Below are positions 1-10,824 of a stretch of 40,323 nucleotides of DNA, piece after piece. The first letter of the stretch is position 1. Each line of letters opens with the position of its first letter. Position numbers and translations under genes: made by a program. Under the pieces are notes generated by a model, which was given only the letters and a program-made list of their open reading frames with translations, was not told where the DNA came from and made no database searches. Source of the stretch: Chromera velia (Eukaryota > Sar > Chromeraceae); the NCBI GenBank assembly GCA_018398765.1, contig JAHBMJ010000801.1, positions 1-40,323 on the forward strand, read 5' to 3'.

Positions 1-445
1 CCCTTCCCTGTTTGTTGAAAATTTGCCGGCGCCGGCGAGAGGTGAGGCGGCAGCTGCCGTGTGCCCTACTCTGTCTCTTAGTAGGTCTGCCGTGACCCTT
101 CTGCCCCTCTTGCCATCGAGGGCAGGCTTTTGTCCTCTCTCCTTATACATATGGCCCCTCCCCCATCTCCCCAGCCCCTTCCCGTTGCCTTTTCCTGGTT
201 TGGTTCCCCCCTTCAGAATCCCCTCCCCCCAAAAGAACCCTGCGCAATCAAGGATGACTCAATCGGACGGCCACTCACGGATGCTCATTTGCACAGCATT
301 ACCTCTGTTGCATGCCACCCTAACGATCAAAGAAGCAGTCAGTCAGTTTTATGCCAATCTAGATGCACCACGGCCACTCAGCGTCTCTTTTTCTTCTCTG
401 TGTCTCTGCAGATGCGTTCGTCTATCCATCCCTCCCGAGAGGGCC
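1..445. other. Left flank, downstream of the retroelement pol
   Basis: This stretch lies 3' of the last retroelement coding codon (the element runs on the minus strand). It is pyrimidine-rich on the plus strand with several C runs. A 3' LTR should lie here if the element were complete, but I found no segment repeated on the other side of the element (7284-7900). No gene is supported here; the short open frames look like chance. Confidence 0.5.
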
Positions 446-1243
446 TTACTGGCCTCCACGGAGGCGGGCGTGAAATTCCTCGACCTTGTCGGCGCAGTCG
501 AGCTCTTCCTCCGGGGTCCACTCCTTCTCTGCGTAGCCCTTGTACTTGACGAAGAACTCCGTCCTCCTTCTCGTACGCCGCTTAGCACAGATCTTTTCTA
601 CCTTGTACTCTGCGAACTCGTCGTTGTCGATGGGGTCTGCCTGTTTCCCGTCCTTTTCCGGCTCGGGCATGAACCGAGAGAGGAGGGCGTCGTTCTCCTT
701 CAGGTCCCTGTGGACGAAGGGCTTAGCGTTGTTGCAGTTGATCACACAACGCGTCTGGGCGCCCAGCTGCTTAAGCAGGAGCATACGATTGTCTCTGACC
801 TCGAGAACTCTGAGGGGCCCTTCGTATTTTACGGTTAGTTTGGCTGCGTAGCCTTTCTTCGTTCGCTTGACTCGTGCCCAGACATAATCGCCCGTCTTGT
901 ATATGTAAGGGTTGCGGAACTGCTTGTTGCTGGCATCTTTCAGAACTCGTCTGCCTCTCTGCTCGGCCGCTTCCATGTAGATGTCTCGGGCGGTCTTCTT
1001 GTTCTCCTCCCGAATTTCAGAGAGGACCTTGACATAGTCCTGCGGGATGATGTCGGCACTTTCCTGCAGGTTGGTGCTGAGCTTCGTGGGTGTCCTCGGA
1101 GGGAACCCAAAGAGGAACTCAAACGGAGAGATCCCAAGCGCTACGTGTCGGGTGGCGTTGTGCAGGAAAGCCGCGACAGGCAGGTAGCGTACCCAGTCCT
1201 TCTGGTGCTTGGCGATGTATGCAGACAATGTCTGCTTGAGCTC
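446..1243 (-). pseudogene. Integrase C-terminal region with chromodomain
   Basis: This continues the integrase frame after the TAA at 1244-1246 and ends at a TAA (446-448). The first part has the usual gypsy integrase tail features (LPVAAFLHNATRH, then a GDYVWARV-type GPY/F region and KYEGPLRVLEV). The last 50 or so residues form a chromodomain: VEKI near the start, FFVKYKGY, then a W-T-P-E-E-E-L segment and a terminal helix. In chromoviruses this module steers integration toward particular histone marks. The segment is itself uninterrupted, so it is the best-preserved part of the element. Confidence 0.88.
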
Positions 1244-2399
1244 TTAATGCATCCTCTCGAGCTTCCCGTTGGCCTTTGGGTTGTACGTGCTTGTACAGAC
1301 CCTCTCTGTGCCGACGAGCTCGCTCACTGCGGTGACAATGGGGTCAAGAAAACTGGGCCCCTGGTTGGAGAGGAGGGTCACGGGGGAGCTGAAGACGAAG
1401 AAGACATTGTCAAGGAGCGCCCGCGCGATCGTTGTTGCCTTTTGATTCGGAACAGCTATGAGGACCACAAACCTGGAGGCGAGGTCCATGACCGAAATGA
1501 TGACTCGCTTGCCCTCCGAAGTAGGCAGAGGGCCGACGGTGTCGACAGCCATGTGAGTGAGTGGCTCTGTCGACAGCGGGACGATCATGGGATGCTCCTT
1601 CTTGAAGGCGTCCTTTCTCTGCTGGCACGTCTCGCACGACTTGACGTAGTTCTCAACATCAGCCGTCATGGTAGGCCAGAAGAACTTGTCGGTGACCTTG
1701 GCTAGCGTGCTCCTAATGCCCCCGTGCCTAGCGCAGAGATAACCGTGATGGTCAGTGAGGATCTCGGCCCGTAGGGCACGAGGCACCACTGTGAGGGTCC
1801 GGAAACCCTTCGTGTGCTTGTTCAGGGGCAGGAGGAGTTGAACGAGCAGACCTTCATGCAAGGCGTGAGAGGCAGCCATCGAGTAGACCCTCAAAAGCTC
1901 GGTCTGGTCGTCTGGCAGGCTGCCGTCCATGAGGAACTGAATGACGGGGTTCAGGGTACTATCCTCCTTCTGCAGCCTCTTGAACTCCTCAATGCTGTAG
2001 TTGCCTGTGCACAGAGGGGCAGAGAGAGAGGGAGAGGGCGGTGCTGCCTTGGGCCCCGACCGCGGCCTTCTGGGTCCCGTCGGTCTCCTCCATCCCTTGG
2101 AGGGCTTGGGGTCCTTCACGACCTTCTTCGCGTTGGAGGAGTTCATGCTGTTGTCCTTCCGGAGCCGTCCCTGTTTGCTGGCTGCTACCCGCAGGGGGTG
2201 AAGGGACTGCGGCCTTACGACCCGGTCCTTGCTGCTCTCGCAATGAACGGCAGTTTTACCTGGGGAAAGGATGGAAATGATTTCGACCTCCAAATCGGTA
2301 GACATGTTTAGCTCGTACTTCCTGTTGGACCCGTCGACCTCGACTGCGGCCCCCTTTATACTGCATGGAGCCACGACAATCTCGTCCTCCTCGTCGGAG
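1244..2399 (-). pseudogene. Integrase: tether, HHCC finger and DDE core (catalytic Asp changed to Asn)
   Basis: From 2399 down to about 1990 lies a basic, Pro/Ser-rich tether. The HHCC zinc finger follows, with the His pair near 1725-1755 and the CETC pair at 1625-1636. The catalytic core has the first Asp in MAVDTVGPLP and the Glu in NGKLERMH. The block that is normally Ser-Asp-Gln-Gly reads Ser-Asn-Gln-Gly near 1360, so the second catalytic acid is lost. A TAA at 1244-1246 stops the frame just after the Glu, and the same frame resumes immediately. Integrase would insert element DNA; this copy lacks an intact DDE triad. Confidence 0.85.
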
Positions 2400-2999
2400 T
2401 CCGTGTCCCTGTCACGCTTTCTCTTCGGCAAGGGGACCTCCGGGGATGCGCCCGTCCCCGCAACGGGAGGCCTCGTCATGGAGTCAGCATCGGCATGCTT
2501 GGCCCTAGAGCGGTGCTGGACATCGAACTCATAGATCGCGAGCTTCAAAGCCCACCTCATGACCCTAGGTTGACTGTCCTTCTGATCATAGATGTGCTGG
2601 AGGGCCTTATGGTCAGTGATGACGGTGAACTTCTTCCCGTAGAGGTAGGGCTTGAAGGTGTCGACGGCGTAGACCAAGCTGAGTGCTTCTCTCTCTATGA
2701 TGCCCCACTTCTTTTCGAGCTCTGTCATCATCTTTGAGGTATAGGCAACGACCTTCTCGTTTCTTTCTTCATCAGTCTGTCCAAGCATCACCCCGATCGC
2801 GTCGTTGCTCGCGTCCGGCTTGACAACGAACTCTTTGTTAAAGTCGGGGTAGCATAGGACGGGTTCAGATGTCAGGGCCTCCTTCAGTGCCTCGAATGCC
2901 CTCCTCTGTGGCTCTTTCCATACGAAGGGCGTGTGCTTTCTGAGTAGGGAAGTGAGGGGGAAAACGATCTGCGAGAAGCCCCTAATGAAGCGTCTGTAG
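2400..2999 (-). pseudogene. RNase H domain and start of the RNase H-integrase tether
   Basis: This follows RT in the same frame as the YLDD box. It carries the first RNase H Asp in VKPDASNDAIG (about 2795-2830), the later Glu region (EREALSLVYA) and the TDHKAL block near 2610. These match the Ty3/gypsy RNase H that removes RNA from the RNA-DNA hybrid. The domain itself has no stop. It runs directly into a long charged and proline-rich tether before the integrase. Confidence 0.85.
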
Positions 3000-4254
3000 A
3001 AGGAGGCGAGCCCAAGCAGCTGTTTTGTCTGCTTTTTGTCGGTGGGTGCCGACATGGAGAGGATCGCTTCGACCTTTTTTGGGTTTGGACGGATGCCTGT
3101 CGTGTTGACAATATGGCCCAGGTAGAGAAGGGATGTCTGTGCCCACGAGCACTTTGCGAACAACAGCTTACAACCGGAGGTGCGGAGCCGATCGAGAGTC
3201 TTGCGGATGTGGGTCAGGTGTTCTTCAAACGAGAAACTGGCGACAAGGATGTCGTCGAGATAGACGTTGATGAATGACCCTGTCAGACCTGCCAGCATCA
3301 TATGATGATGTCTATGGCTCTCTGAAAGATGGAAGGTGCAGTCGAAATGCCAAAAAGCATCTTGCAGTAGGTGAACTGGCCGTCGGCTGTGACAAACGAG
3401 AGCCTCTCTTGATGATCCTCTCGCACGCTCACGTGATGGAACCCCTAAAAGAGGTCGATCAAGGTGTAGAAATGGTGGCCCTGCAGCTTGGCAAGTGTAT
3501 GATCGATCCGTGGCAGAGGCTATCGGTCCTTGTGGAAGATCTTGTTCAGCTTGCGGTAGTCGATGCAAATCCTCAGCTTGCCTATCTTTTTCCAGATGAG
3601 GACGAGTGGGAATCCCCAGGGAGATGAGGTAGGTTTGATAATTCCCCCTTCAAGGAGTTTCTGCAGCCCTTCTCGCAGCTCAGCCCTGAGTACATGCGGC
3701 ACTGGGCGGGGACGTTCGTAGATGGGGATGTCAGTCTCAACGTCGACCCTCGCTTCTACTCCTTTGATGTTTCCTGGGTTTCGGTCGGTGGGGAAGAGCT
3801 CTCGATACTCCAACAGGAGGTCCCTCAACTCCTTCTTCTGTTTGGCACTCAGGTGCTTGCAGTCCTCCAATGCCTTATCGATTTCGGCCTCTGCCTTCTC
3901 TTTCTCTTCCTCGGTAAGCTTGTCTGGCCGAGCTACAGGATTTTGTCCCCCTGTCTCTCCTCCTTTCAACTCCGTCTGTCCCAACGCTGACATGCTGGAA
4001 GCATATAACGTCGAGCCCCCCGTCGCTGCTGCCGATGTTGTTGCTGAGACGAACGGGGGTGGCAACGCCTGCTCCTCGGCCCCTTCGTCCTCTTTCGTGA
4101 TAACTTCACAGAGCGTGGCGATGGCAAGCGGTGCTCCTCTCGGAATCTGGGCGTAGCGGCCGCTGACGTTGACTACGTTGAGAGTGAGCTCTCTGTCTTC
4201 AACGTTTGCTACTGAGTTTCCGATGAGAAGGTGTGCTGGCAGGGCATCTACGAT
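3000..4254 (-). pseudogene. Reverse transcriptase domain (two nonsense codons, one frameshift)
   Basis: The N-terminal RT blocks are clear at 3523-3660: the I-x-P-S-x-S-P-x-x-F/S-P type motif (IIKPTSSPWGFP) and the RICIDYRKLN motif. They are followed at once by a TAG (3520-3522). The same frame then continues with the PLPRIDH and TLIDLF blocks, has another TAG (3445-3447), and goes on through LSFVTADGQFTYC and FGISTAPSIFQ. The frame shifts near 3296-3312. In the new frame the catalytic YLDD box is intact at 3251-3262. All RT blocks are recognisable, so the break-up looks recent, but no functional enzyme could be made. Confidence 0.88.
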
Positions 4255-4926
4255 TCATTCCATGTAGACGGAGGCGCCGTTGGGGAGGGTTGACGTGCCC
4301 GAGAGCTTCACACGAATGTGGGTACCCATGTGAGGGGCAAGGACCTCTCTTGCTGCTGTGACAAGTGGGGCGGGAAGGCAGGCAGCGTCTTTCTGAAGTG
4401 TGGATAATGGAAAAAGAGGGATCTCTTCAGGGTCGAGGCCGAGCTCCCTCGGATGCAAGACTAACTTGGACTCCTGGAAGGACTGGCTTTCAGCATTGCG
4501 GGTGAGGAAGTCCATTCCAAGGATGGCGGCATAGTTGAGGTTCGAGCAAACAAATAACGTATGACGCAGTAGCCGTGCGAAGGAGGAAAGGGAGAGGTTG
4601 ATGTAGCCGGTAACGTTGAGTGGGGAGTTCCCTTCCCCATTGACGTGAACGTCGGTTTGTCGGAAGTGGGTGCGGAGTGAGGGGCGAAGTGAGAGCAGTA
4701 TCTGAAAAGCTTTCTCGGACAGCAGGGACACGTCTGCTCCCAAGTCGACGAGGGCGGTCACTGAAAAGTACTTCTCGAGCAGGAGAATGAAACCTCTTCT
4801 TTCAGAAAGTGGCTTCAGGGAGACATTTGCGACCTTCGGCGTACCGAGAAGTCCTCTTTTTCTTCTTTTGGTTGGGGTGTTCTTTACAGCTGGGGGGGTC
4901 CTTGTCGTGGAGGGGTTTGGAGGGGT
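4255..4926 (-). pseudogene. Retropepsin-like aspartic protease (degenerate)
   Basis: The frame is open from just after the TAA at 4927-4929 to a TGA at 4255-4257. The active-site region at 4738-4746 reads Asp-Leu-Gly, where retropepsins have Asp-Thr/Ser-Gly. It is followed by Ala-Asp-Val-Ser-Leu-Leu, typical of the family. A second conserved block, ILGMDFL near 4503-4529, matches the hydrophobic-Gly turn before the C-terminal helix. The catalytic Asp is kept, but loss of the Thr/Ser should impair the dimer interface. After the TGA the same frame continues open into the reverse transcriptase, so protease and RT were once one polyprotein. Confidence 0.75.
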
Positions 4927-4929
4927 TTA

Positions 4930-5852
4930 TGACTGGGTAGGGGCTGGTTGGCATGGCTTTGGCGGAGGCGGAGGTGCCGCGGGCGGTGGGGGTCCTTCGG
5001 CTAGTTCTCGAAATGGTAACGGGAACTCGCTGGTGAGGCACATCTGGAGGGTGGGATGATTGAAGCATTAGAAGCTGTTTGGGACTGCCTGCTCGAGTGG
5101 GGTTGCAACGTCAGTACCTGGGGGCATCCAATCAAAAAGGTACATGTATTTGTGTGTCGACGGCGGCTCGTAGCTCTCAGCAAGCTACGGGCTCCCCCTT
5201 CAAAGGTCGTCTCTCCGAAAATGTTGGCGTTGCTCAGAATCATCTGGTAGTCGATTTTCTGTTTCTGCTGTAGAGGTTTGATCAGTACGGGCGGTGTGGA
5301 TGGTCTGGAGTCGCCCTAGCTCCAGACCCTTCAGTTTGACGCCCCCCCTCTGTAGTTGGGGGTCAGACGGACCCCGGGGCCTGGAAACGGCGTTCTTGCT
5401 TCGAAGCGTAGGCTGTGAGGCGGGGGGATAACGCGGGGAGATCTGAGCGGGGAGCCGATAGGAGCTGCGTTTGCCCCCATTGCGTACCATCCTGAGGCAC
5501 CTGTTCCCCTATCAGCGTTGCCGTGTCTGGGCTGGGCGGGTCGATAGATGGGTGACTGTGTTGGTGCGAAGGTTTGCGGGGTGCCGCCCGTCCCGGGGGC
5601 CTCTGGTGTCATACGGGGCCTGAACACCAACCTCTTCGGGCGTCTCGGGAGCGACGCAGAGTTGAAGGTCTGGAAGCCTTGCTGCTATGCCCGTGGGGTG
5701 AAAGACTGCGACTACGTCTGATGATGGTTTCTTTAGACTGTGGGAGGGATGTTGAAAAAGTTGCGAAGACGGTCTATAGAGACTCTGTTCCGTTCTTGTT
5801 CTCTCTGTTGTTGGAGGGGAGGGGGGTTCTCGAGGTCAGCGTAGTTTGGCCG
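4930..5852 (-). pseudogene. Gag-Pol linker, proline-rich, frame-disrupted
   Basis: Between the Gag stop and the protease the minus strand holds proline-rich coding remains spread over at least two frames. One frame is open over about 5331-5630 and is rich in Pro, Arg and Gly. The protease frame is open and sensible from 5160 down to 5071 and from 5067 down to 4930, with TAA codons at 5068-5070 and 4927-4929. The change of frame near 5170-5400 implies at least one indel. No catalytic motif is visible. It probably linked nucleocapsid to protease. Confidence 0.5.
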
Positions 5853-7283
5853 TCAAGTGGAGCTTGAGGCTCCCGTTGGTGGTCGGGGGCACACAACCTT
5901 GATGTATCCAGCCCCCCCACAGTTGAAGCAGCGATCGTTGTTGGTTACAGAACACGTTCCTCCAAAGTGAAGGCATGTACCCCCGCATCTCACACAGGAT
6001 GTCGAGTCTAGGGCTCCAACCTCAAAAAGTTGTTGGAGGCCCTCTTCAAGGTCTTGGGGAGGCGTAGCAGGTGCATAGAGTGCTGTGGCTGTTGCTTGGG
6101 CAACACTGGCCACGGTGGGGGGAGTGAAAGCACCAGTGGCGACGGCGTTGGAGCTGTTGGGAGAGTTAGCATGGGCAAGCTTCTCTGCTTCCTTGACAAT
6201 CTCATCGAGGGAGGAATAGGTTTTCGTGGCGAGGATGGTGCGGATGGTCTCATTAAAAATGCCCTTTTTGAATTTTTTAAGGATTTTGGGGTTGTTCCTG
6301 CTCACCCGTGCCTGTCGACACAGGGCCGCCACGCGTTCTGCATACGTACGGATAGTCTCCCCCGCGGGGGCGTCCTGAACGAGGTTGTTCAGAAGGTCCT
6401 CTGCCGCGTCCTTCTCGGCCTCGGTGATGCCGAACTGAGCTTCGAAGCACGTATGGAGGTTCTCGATGGTCTTGAGCATCTCGACCTTCTCTTCTATCTC
6501 TGAGGTCCACCATGTGAAGGCTGTGCCCCTCATGGCTTTCCTGAAGTAGTAGACCGCGAGGTTCAGATCCCACTTGTGCGCGACGCAGTCGGCCTTGAAG
6601 GACAGCCAGAACTCGTTCGCCTTGCTGCGCTCCCTTGAGAAGGTGAGTGTGTTGACCTATACGGTGGGGTTGGGGAAGTTGAGCTTGGTGGTGCCAACGT
6701 TGTCTATCCGGCCTCTTTTCGGTGCAGGCTCCGACGTGTGGTCGACCTCCTGTGGGGCGTTGTCGGTGGGCGGCTTGGGGATCTTGTGGGACTGGGCGAC
6801 GGCCTCGGGCGGAGGTGGCATCGGCTCGTCCTCATTGTTCTCGTCTTTGGTGTTGTTGGCAGTGAGGGACGGTGCCGTGCGTGTTGTCAGCGACTGGCGC
6901 TGTTTTGCGGGGTGTAGAAGGACAGCCTTGCCGTTCTTCGCAACGCTGAGGTAGACGGTCTCCCTGGTCTCAGGATCGAAGTATGCGTGGAGTCCGCCGC
7001 CCGCATAGAGACCACCACCCTCCGAGAAGGTGGTCTTCTCGGTGACTCCTCCAGGGAGAGCGGCGGTCTTTTCGACCCCCATGGCCTCATCGGCAGCGAG
7101 CTGCTTCGCGACCGCAGCATCCTCCTCTTCTTGTTGTTTCTGTTTTTGGCGAGCCTCTGTCAGGCGTTTCTGTTCCTGTCTAGCCTTCTGGGTGAGTTGC
7201 TTCTTGGTCAGGGCCTTTTTGGGCTTGAGGTCTTTCCGGTTCTGGTTCTGATCATACTCTGTGCGACGGGTATTGACGACCAT
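5853..7283 (-). pseudogene. gag: Retroelement Gag, broken by one nonsense codon
   Basis: The frame starts at the ATG at 7281-7283 and runs to a TGA at 5853-5855, interrupted by one in-frame TAG at 6657-6659. Both halves are in the same frame. The N-terminal part is lysine/glutamine-rich and likely helical, followed by an acidic and proline-rich linker. After the TAG comes the retrotransposon Gag core, with the FTWW motif near 6510 and a helical stretch. The end holds two cysteine knuckles around 5895-5990. The first fits CX2CX5HX4C. The second has CX2C and the final Cys, but Tyr stands where the His should be. Gag would form the particle shell and bind element RNA. The broken second knuckle and the nonsense codon indicate decay. 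Confidence 0.85.
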
Positions 7284-7712
7284 GATCTTGTTTGGGCCAA
7301 AAGTTCAAGAGAGAGAATTCTAGGAGTCAGAGAAGCTGTTGATACTCTCCTGCTTCACTTTGGCTGTGTGGCTATGATAAAGAAAAAACGTTTCAGAGGG
7401 ACTGAGCTCCTTAGGCTGAAGGTTTACGTGAGTGGCGCTCATGTTCTCGACTCTCGCTGGCGTCAGCACTTGCTAATTCCAGTTTGGAATCGGCAGGACT
7501 GAGCTAGGGAACCTTAAGAACATGATAGAAAGCACTTAAGGTTCGTAGAAGGAGTTCTGAAGGCTTTGGATTCTAATAGACGGATGTGTATGTTCAGACT
7601 AGTTCGATCCTGGCTGCGCAACGTTTCGACTCAGAGATGAATCTTAAGATGTCTTCGCGCGTGCATGCATACAAATTTGATTGACCAGTGATGAGTAGCG
7701 TGCGTGTCTCAG

Positions 7713-7790
7713 GGCCCCGCAAAGTTGGGCATGTTTGGTCTGGGAAAGCAGAATGTCTTTATCGCTTTCACGGAATGACTTTGCGGGGCC
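7713..7790. repeat. 13-bp inverted repeat, 52-nt loop
   Basis: The word GGCCCCGCAAAGT at 7713-7725 is exactly the reverse complement of the word at 7778-7790. The arms could form a stem in RNA or DNA, or could be the terminal repeats of a very small non-autonomous element. No target-site duplication is obvious outside the arms. Confidence 0.7.
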
Positions 7791-8105
7791 AGGCGCAATT
7801 CTGCCTTTTGGGACATCCTTTTCTTGAATCTTTAATGGCTCATATCTCCTGAACGGTAACGATGTAGGGGGTGATTCAATAACATGTTTGGCCGTCTCCA
7901 TCATCTCCATAACTTTCGAATCGGGTCACAACTGCCTTCCGGGACTGCCTCTCAAAAGGCCCCGGCTCTTTCTATTCTTTCTTTTCTGTAGAGGGCCTCT
8001 CTCTCTCTGTCTAGCTGCCGGGGTCCTTGGGCCATGCGTCCAATCCCAGCTTCGTGGCACGGGATGGCCGGCTCTCGGCCCGAAGCGCGTGAGTACGACT
8101 CTGCA

Positions 8106-8124
8106 ACCTGTTTTGCACCTGATT
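8106..8124 (+). repeat. Dispersed 19-bp word, copy 1
   Basis: The word ACCTGTTTTGCACCTGATT occurs here and again, identical, at 10206-10224. The flanks differ. An exact 19-mer in both is unlikely by chance in about 2 kb, so the two may be relics of one dispersed repeat family. Confidence 0.6.
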
Positions 8125-10205
8125 GAATGGAATTGGGTGAAAAGTGTCAGCGTCATGGCCATGCAACACGCCGCGGCCCCACCCCTGCGGCTCCCCGCGG
8201 CCCCAAACGCACGTGTTGCCGGTACGTGCGTGGAACAAATCCAATCATATGCAGCCGATTTTTGAGATAAATTTAAAATCGGCTATATACAAATCGAGGT
8301 CACTGAACGCACGTTCGACAACGCATGCATGCGCTACATGCATGAAATCAATTAGGTCTATTGGAGCATGAGTACCTCTTCTCTTTCTCTTTGCAGCATG
8401 AAAACTGTTTTATGGGCTGCCTTATGCAAGAGAAACGACTGTATGTACATGCATAGCAACGTGGAGCGGACAAGGGTAAAAGGACCAGAACAACAGGTTT
8501 GAGTCAAGATGCTGAGTAAGCAGACTAAGTCCGTTTACATAGCAATGGCACAATGCTAAACGGTTTGCCGGGAGGAAAACAGCTTCCTCGACCTTTATTA
8601 GCAATCCGAGGATGAATGCCAATGCAGTGCTCCACGCAGATTCTTTTTTATATGATGAAGAGAAGCAGAAACGGCACACACATGGGAACACGCATATGCG
8701 AAGGTACGTTGACACTCTCCCTGGTAAGGACTTTTGAAACCTGGTGCCGGAGTGCTCTTTACGATTGGCGGGCTTGATCTATCTTAGTCAGTAAGAGTGC
8801 AATTGGTTTGATCATTCAATTTGCTGCTTTGCCTTAGAGAGTAGAACCATTCGTCACTTCCGTCTGCTGATGGCTCGTCAAGTTTCGTCAAGTTTGCATA
8901 CTCACATACAGATCTGTATCTGACTTTCTGTCATGCTACGGCTTCTCGTTGCGTTTGGTACTTCCAGAGGGTTTGAAGTCCGTCTATAGATAGAATTGCA
9001 GCTTTCCTAGGGGCGTTTACCCCTTCGTTTGCGAGTCGTCAGTCATACTGGTCCTGTATACCGGTCACTGCAGTTAATCATTTTTTAATTTCATAAACTG
9101 GGGCCCTGTCCAGATAGACGGCTTCAAGCAAATGCCAACAAACAAAAGAGAAGTTGTTGAAGAGTAGGGAGAGCCTTTTTTTGGATCTGAAGATGGAAAA
9201 ACTAGTTGTACTAGCCGCATAGATCCTTGCAGGTGGCTCAGGAGGGTATGGAAAGACAAGCTAGTCTGAATGGACATCATGAATTAAGCTGGGTCAGTCA
9301 AAAAAAGAGGATCTGGGGTTAGAAATCGCACTTGTCCGACTCTGTCCATATTTTTTTCATTCTTCAAAGCCAAACCCAAATCAAAAGCCAAAGCCAAAGC
9401 CTCCCCTCCACCCCAACCAGCCCGTATCAAACCAGAGCAGTTTCTAGGGAAGAAAAACGACATACTGAGGTCGACTTTCAAGTTGGACTTCAAGTGAGAC
9501 AAAGTCTGCAAAAAGCCTGCTCCTTCTTCTTCTTTCTCCTCTTTTTCTTTCTCTTCTTCCTCTTTTTTATCCTTCGTTGTCATTTTGTGTGGGGGGGTGA
9601 GCTAGGGGGTGAGTGAAGAAGAGAGCTAGGGTATGACGGGGCTGCCAGGGCTCTGAGCCTTGAGATTAGGCCCTCACTTATCCTCACTTGCCCTTGCTCA
9701 GAGGAAAAATGCAAATTAAAAAAAGCCTTCTTTTGTTTCATTCTTTCTTCTTTTTCTTTTTCATAAAAATGTATGCTTTGTGGTTGTTTTCTTTATGAGT
9801 TTGCTCCAAAGGGGCATCATGCAGTTTAAAGGTTTTATGGACCGTATAGGGACAGAACTGGACTACAGTGCAGCACGCAACTGGCGCCAAACATATTCAA
9901 ACATTGGATAGGTGAAAAACGTTGCTTAAATTGAGAAAAGAAACCTAGAAAGAGACCGAAGTCATAAGACAGTTAGAGACATATAGTCTTTAATTATCAT
10001 ATTTTTTATTTTTGCTTTTTATCGTCTTTTCACTGATATTTCTAGTCACATTTTAAGTTGTTTTACATGGTAAACATCAATGTAGCAAATCTCTATCATA
10101 AGAAGCTTTTAGGCCTTGATTGAGGCGCTTTTTGACCGTTAAAAACACTAGAAATCAACCCTAGAAACCTAGCTTTTATAGGATAAACGGTGCACCTTAT
10201 TTTAC

Positions 10206-10224
10206 ACCTGTTTTGCACCTGATT
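10206..10224 (+). repeat. Dispersed 19-bp word, copy 2, in a GCACC-rich cluster
   Basis: Identical to 8106-8124. Here it sits inside a short cluster of GCACC/GGTGC words (10190-10270) that can fold back on itself: TTTTGCACC and GGTGCAAAC lie close together in opposite sense. Confidence 0.6.
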
Positions 10225-10824
10225 TAAGGTGCAAACTTGTTTTTGCACCAGCACCAGCACGTTATGCACCTTTTCTCAGCCTTAACGTATCACAGTGTGC
10301 CCTAGAGTATGCCTGGTGGTGTGCAAGCAAGCATCCTGACTAGCATCCTAAACTTCACATATTAAAGTAATTAATTTAAATTAAAGCCGACCTCTAGCAG
10401 TGGACCACCGGTAAAACCCGGAACATCAATACTATGCCATACTAAGGAATATAAATTATTATATAACTTAGTAGTAATTTAAATTAAAGAATTTAGACTA
10501 GAATTTAGACTATATAATTTAAAGGGGTTTTAAACAGTATAAACTAAAATAATTTGAAGTAGTAATTTAAAGTAATTCTAACCAAACTGCCCCGTATGTT
10601 GCTGCCAAACGCTAGAAACCAAGAAATAGAGTCTTTGATAGACCAATAACGCTAGCACTGGCAACTAAGCAATAACGATGATGCATATATGATGATAATG
10701 ATAATCGGTGATCATTCAGATCATCACTGGCGTACACATGCATACTAACATAGATACAACTTTGAAAGGTACTGTGTACATCCATTTTTATATATTCCTA
10801 TTGAGGTTCAAGTTGCGAAACGCC

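Larger units (their letters stand above)
446..7283 (-). mobile_element. Degenerate Ty3/gypsy (chromovirus-type) LTR retrotransposon
   Basis: Read on the minus strand, the order is Gag, CCHC knuckles, aspartic protease, reverse transcriptase, RNase H, integrase zinc finger and core, then a C-terminal chromodomain. That order (RNase H before integrase, chromodomain last) is diagnostic of Ty3/gypsy chromoviruses. In-frame stops lie at 6657-6659 (TAG), 5068-5070 (TAA), 4927-4929 (TAA), 4255-4257 (TGA), 3520-3522 (TAG), 3445-3447 (TAG) and 1244-1246 (TAA). The frame also shifts near 3296-3312, and the gag-to-protease linker around 5170-5400 is disrupted further. The copy therefore cannot be autonomous. 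I saw no LTR pair, primer binding site or polypurine tract, so the outer limits given are only those of the coding remains. Confidence 0.93.
7284..10824. other. Intergenic region, partly AT-rich
   Basis: No gene can be supported on either strand; open frames are short and compositionally random. 7284-7640 would be the retroelement 5' leader. 7640-8280 has moderate GC with GC-rich patches. 9660-10800 is markedly AT-rich with short AATTTAAA-like words and lies just past the 3' end of the large minus-strand gene that stops at 10825. The stretch contains the inverted repeat and the dispersed 19-bp word listed separately. A start-like ATG at 8034 followed by a GTGAGT donor-like site near 8091 was seen, but no partner exon. 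Confidence 0.5.

Noticed and set aside
446..7283. Stop-codon reassignment as an explanation for the many in-frame stops in gag-pol
   Set aside because: TAG, TAA and TGA all occur inside the element, a frameshift and catalytic changes are also present, and the host genes end at ordinary TAA or TGA codons without internal stops.
7540..7625. tRNA-like 3' end (AGTTCGATCCTGGCTGCGCA) near the retroelement start, possible tRNA gene or primer binding site
   Set aside because: The T-loop-like word is one base short of consensus, no matching 5' acceptor strand or D-arm lies upstream, and CCA does not follow.
1..7900. LTR pair flanking the retroelement
   Set aside because: Comparing 1-445 with 7284-7900 by eye gave no convincing direct repeat. 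The left LTR may lie outside the window or be lost.
8034..8092. Possible first exon starting MRPIPASWHGMAG with a GTGAGT donor
   Set aside because: There is no partner exon, homology or promoter support. It lies in a GC-rich patch of an otherwise empty region.
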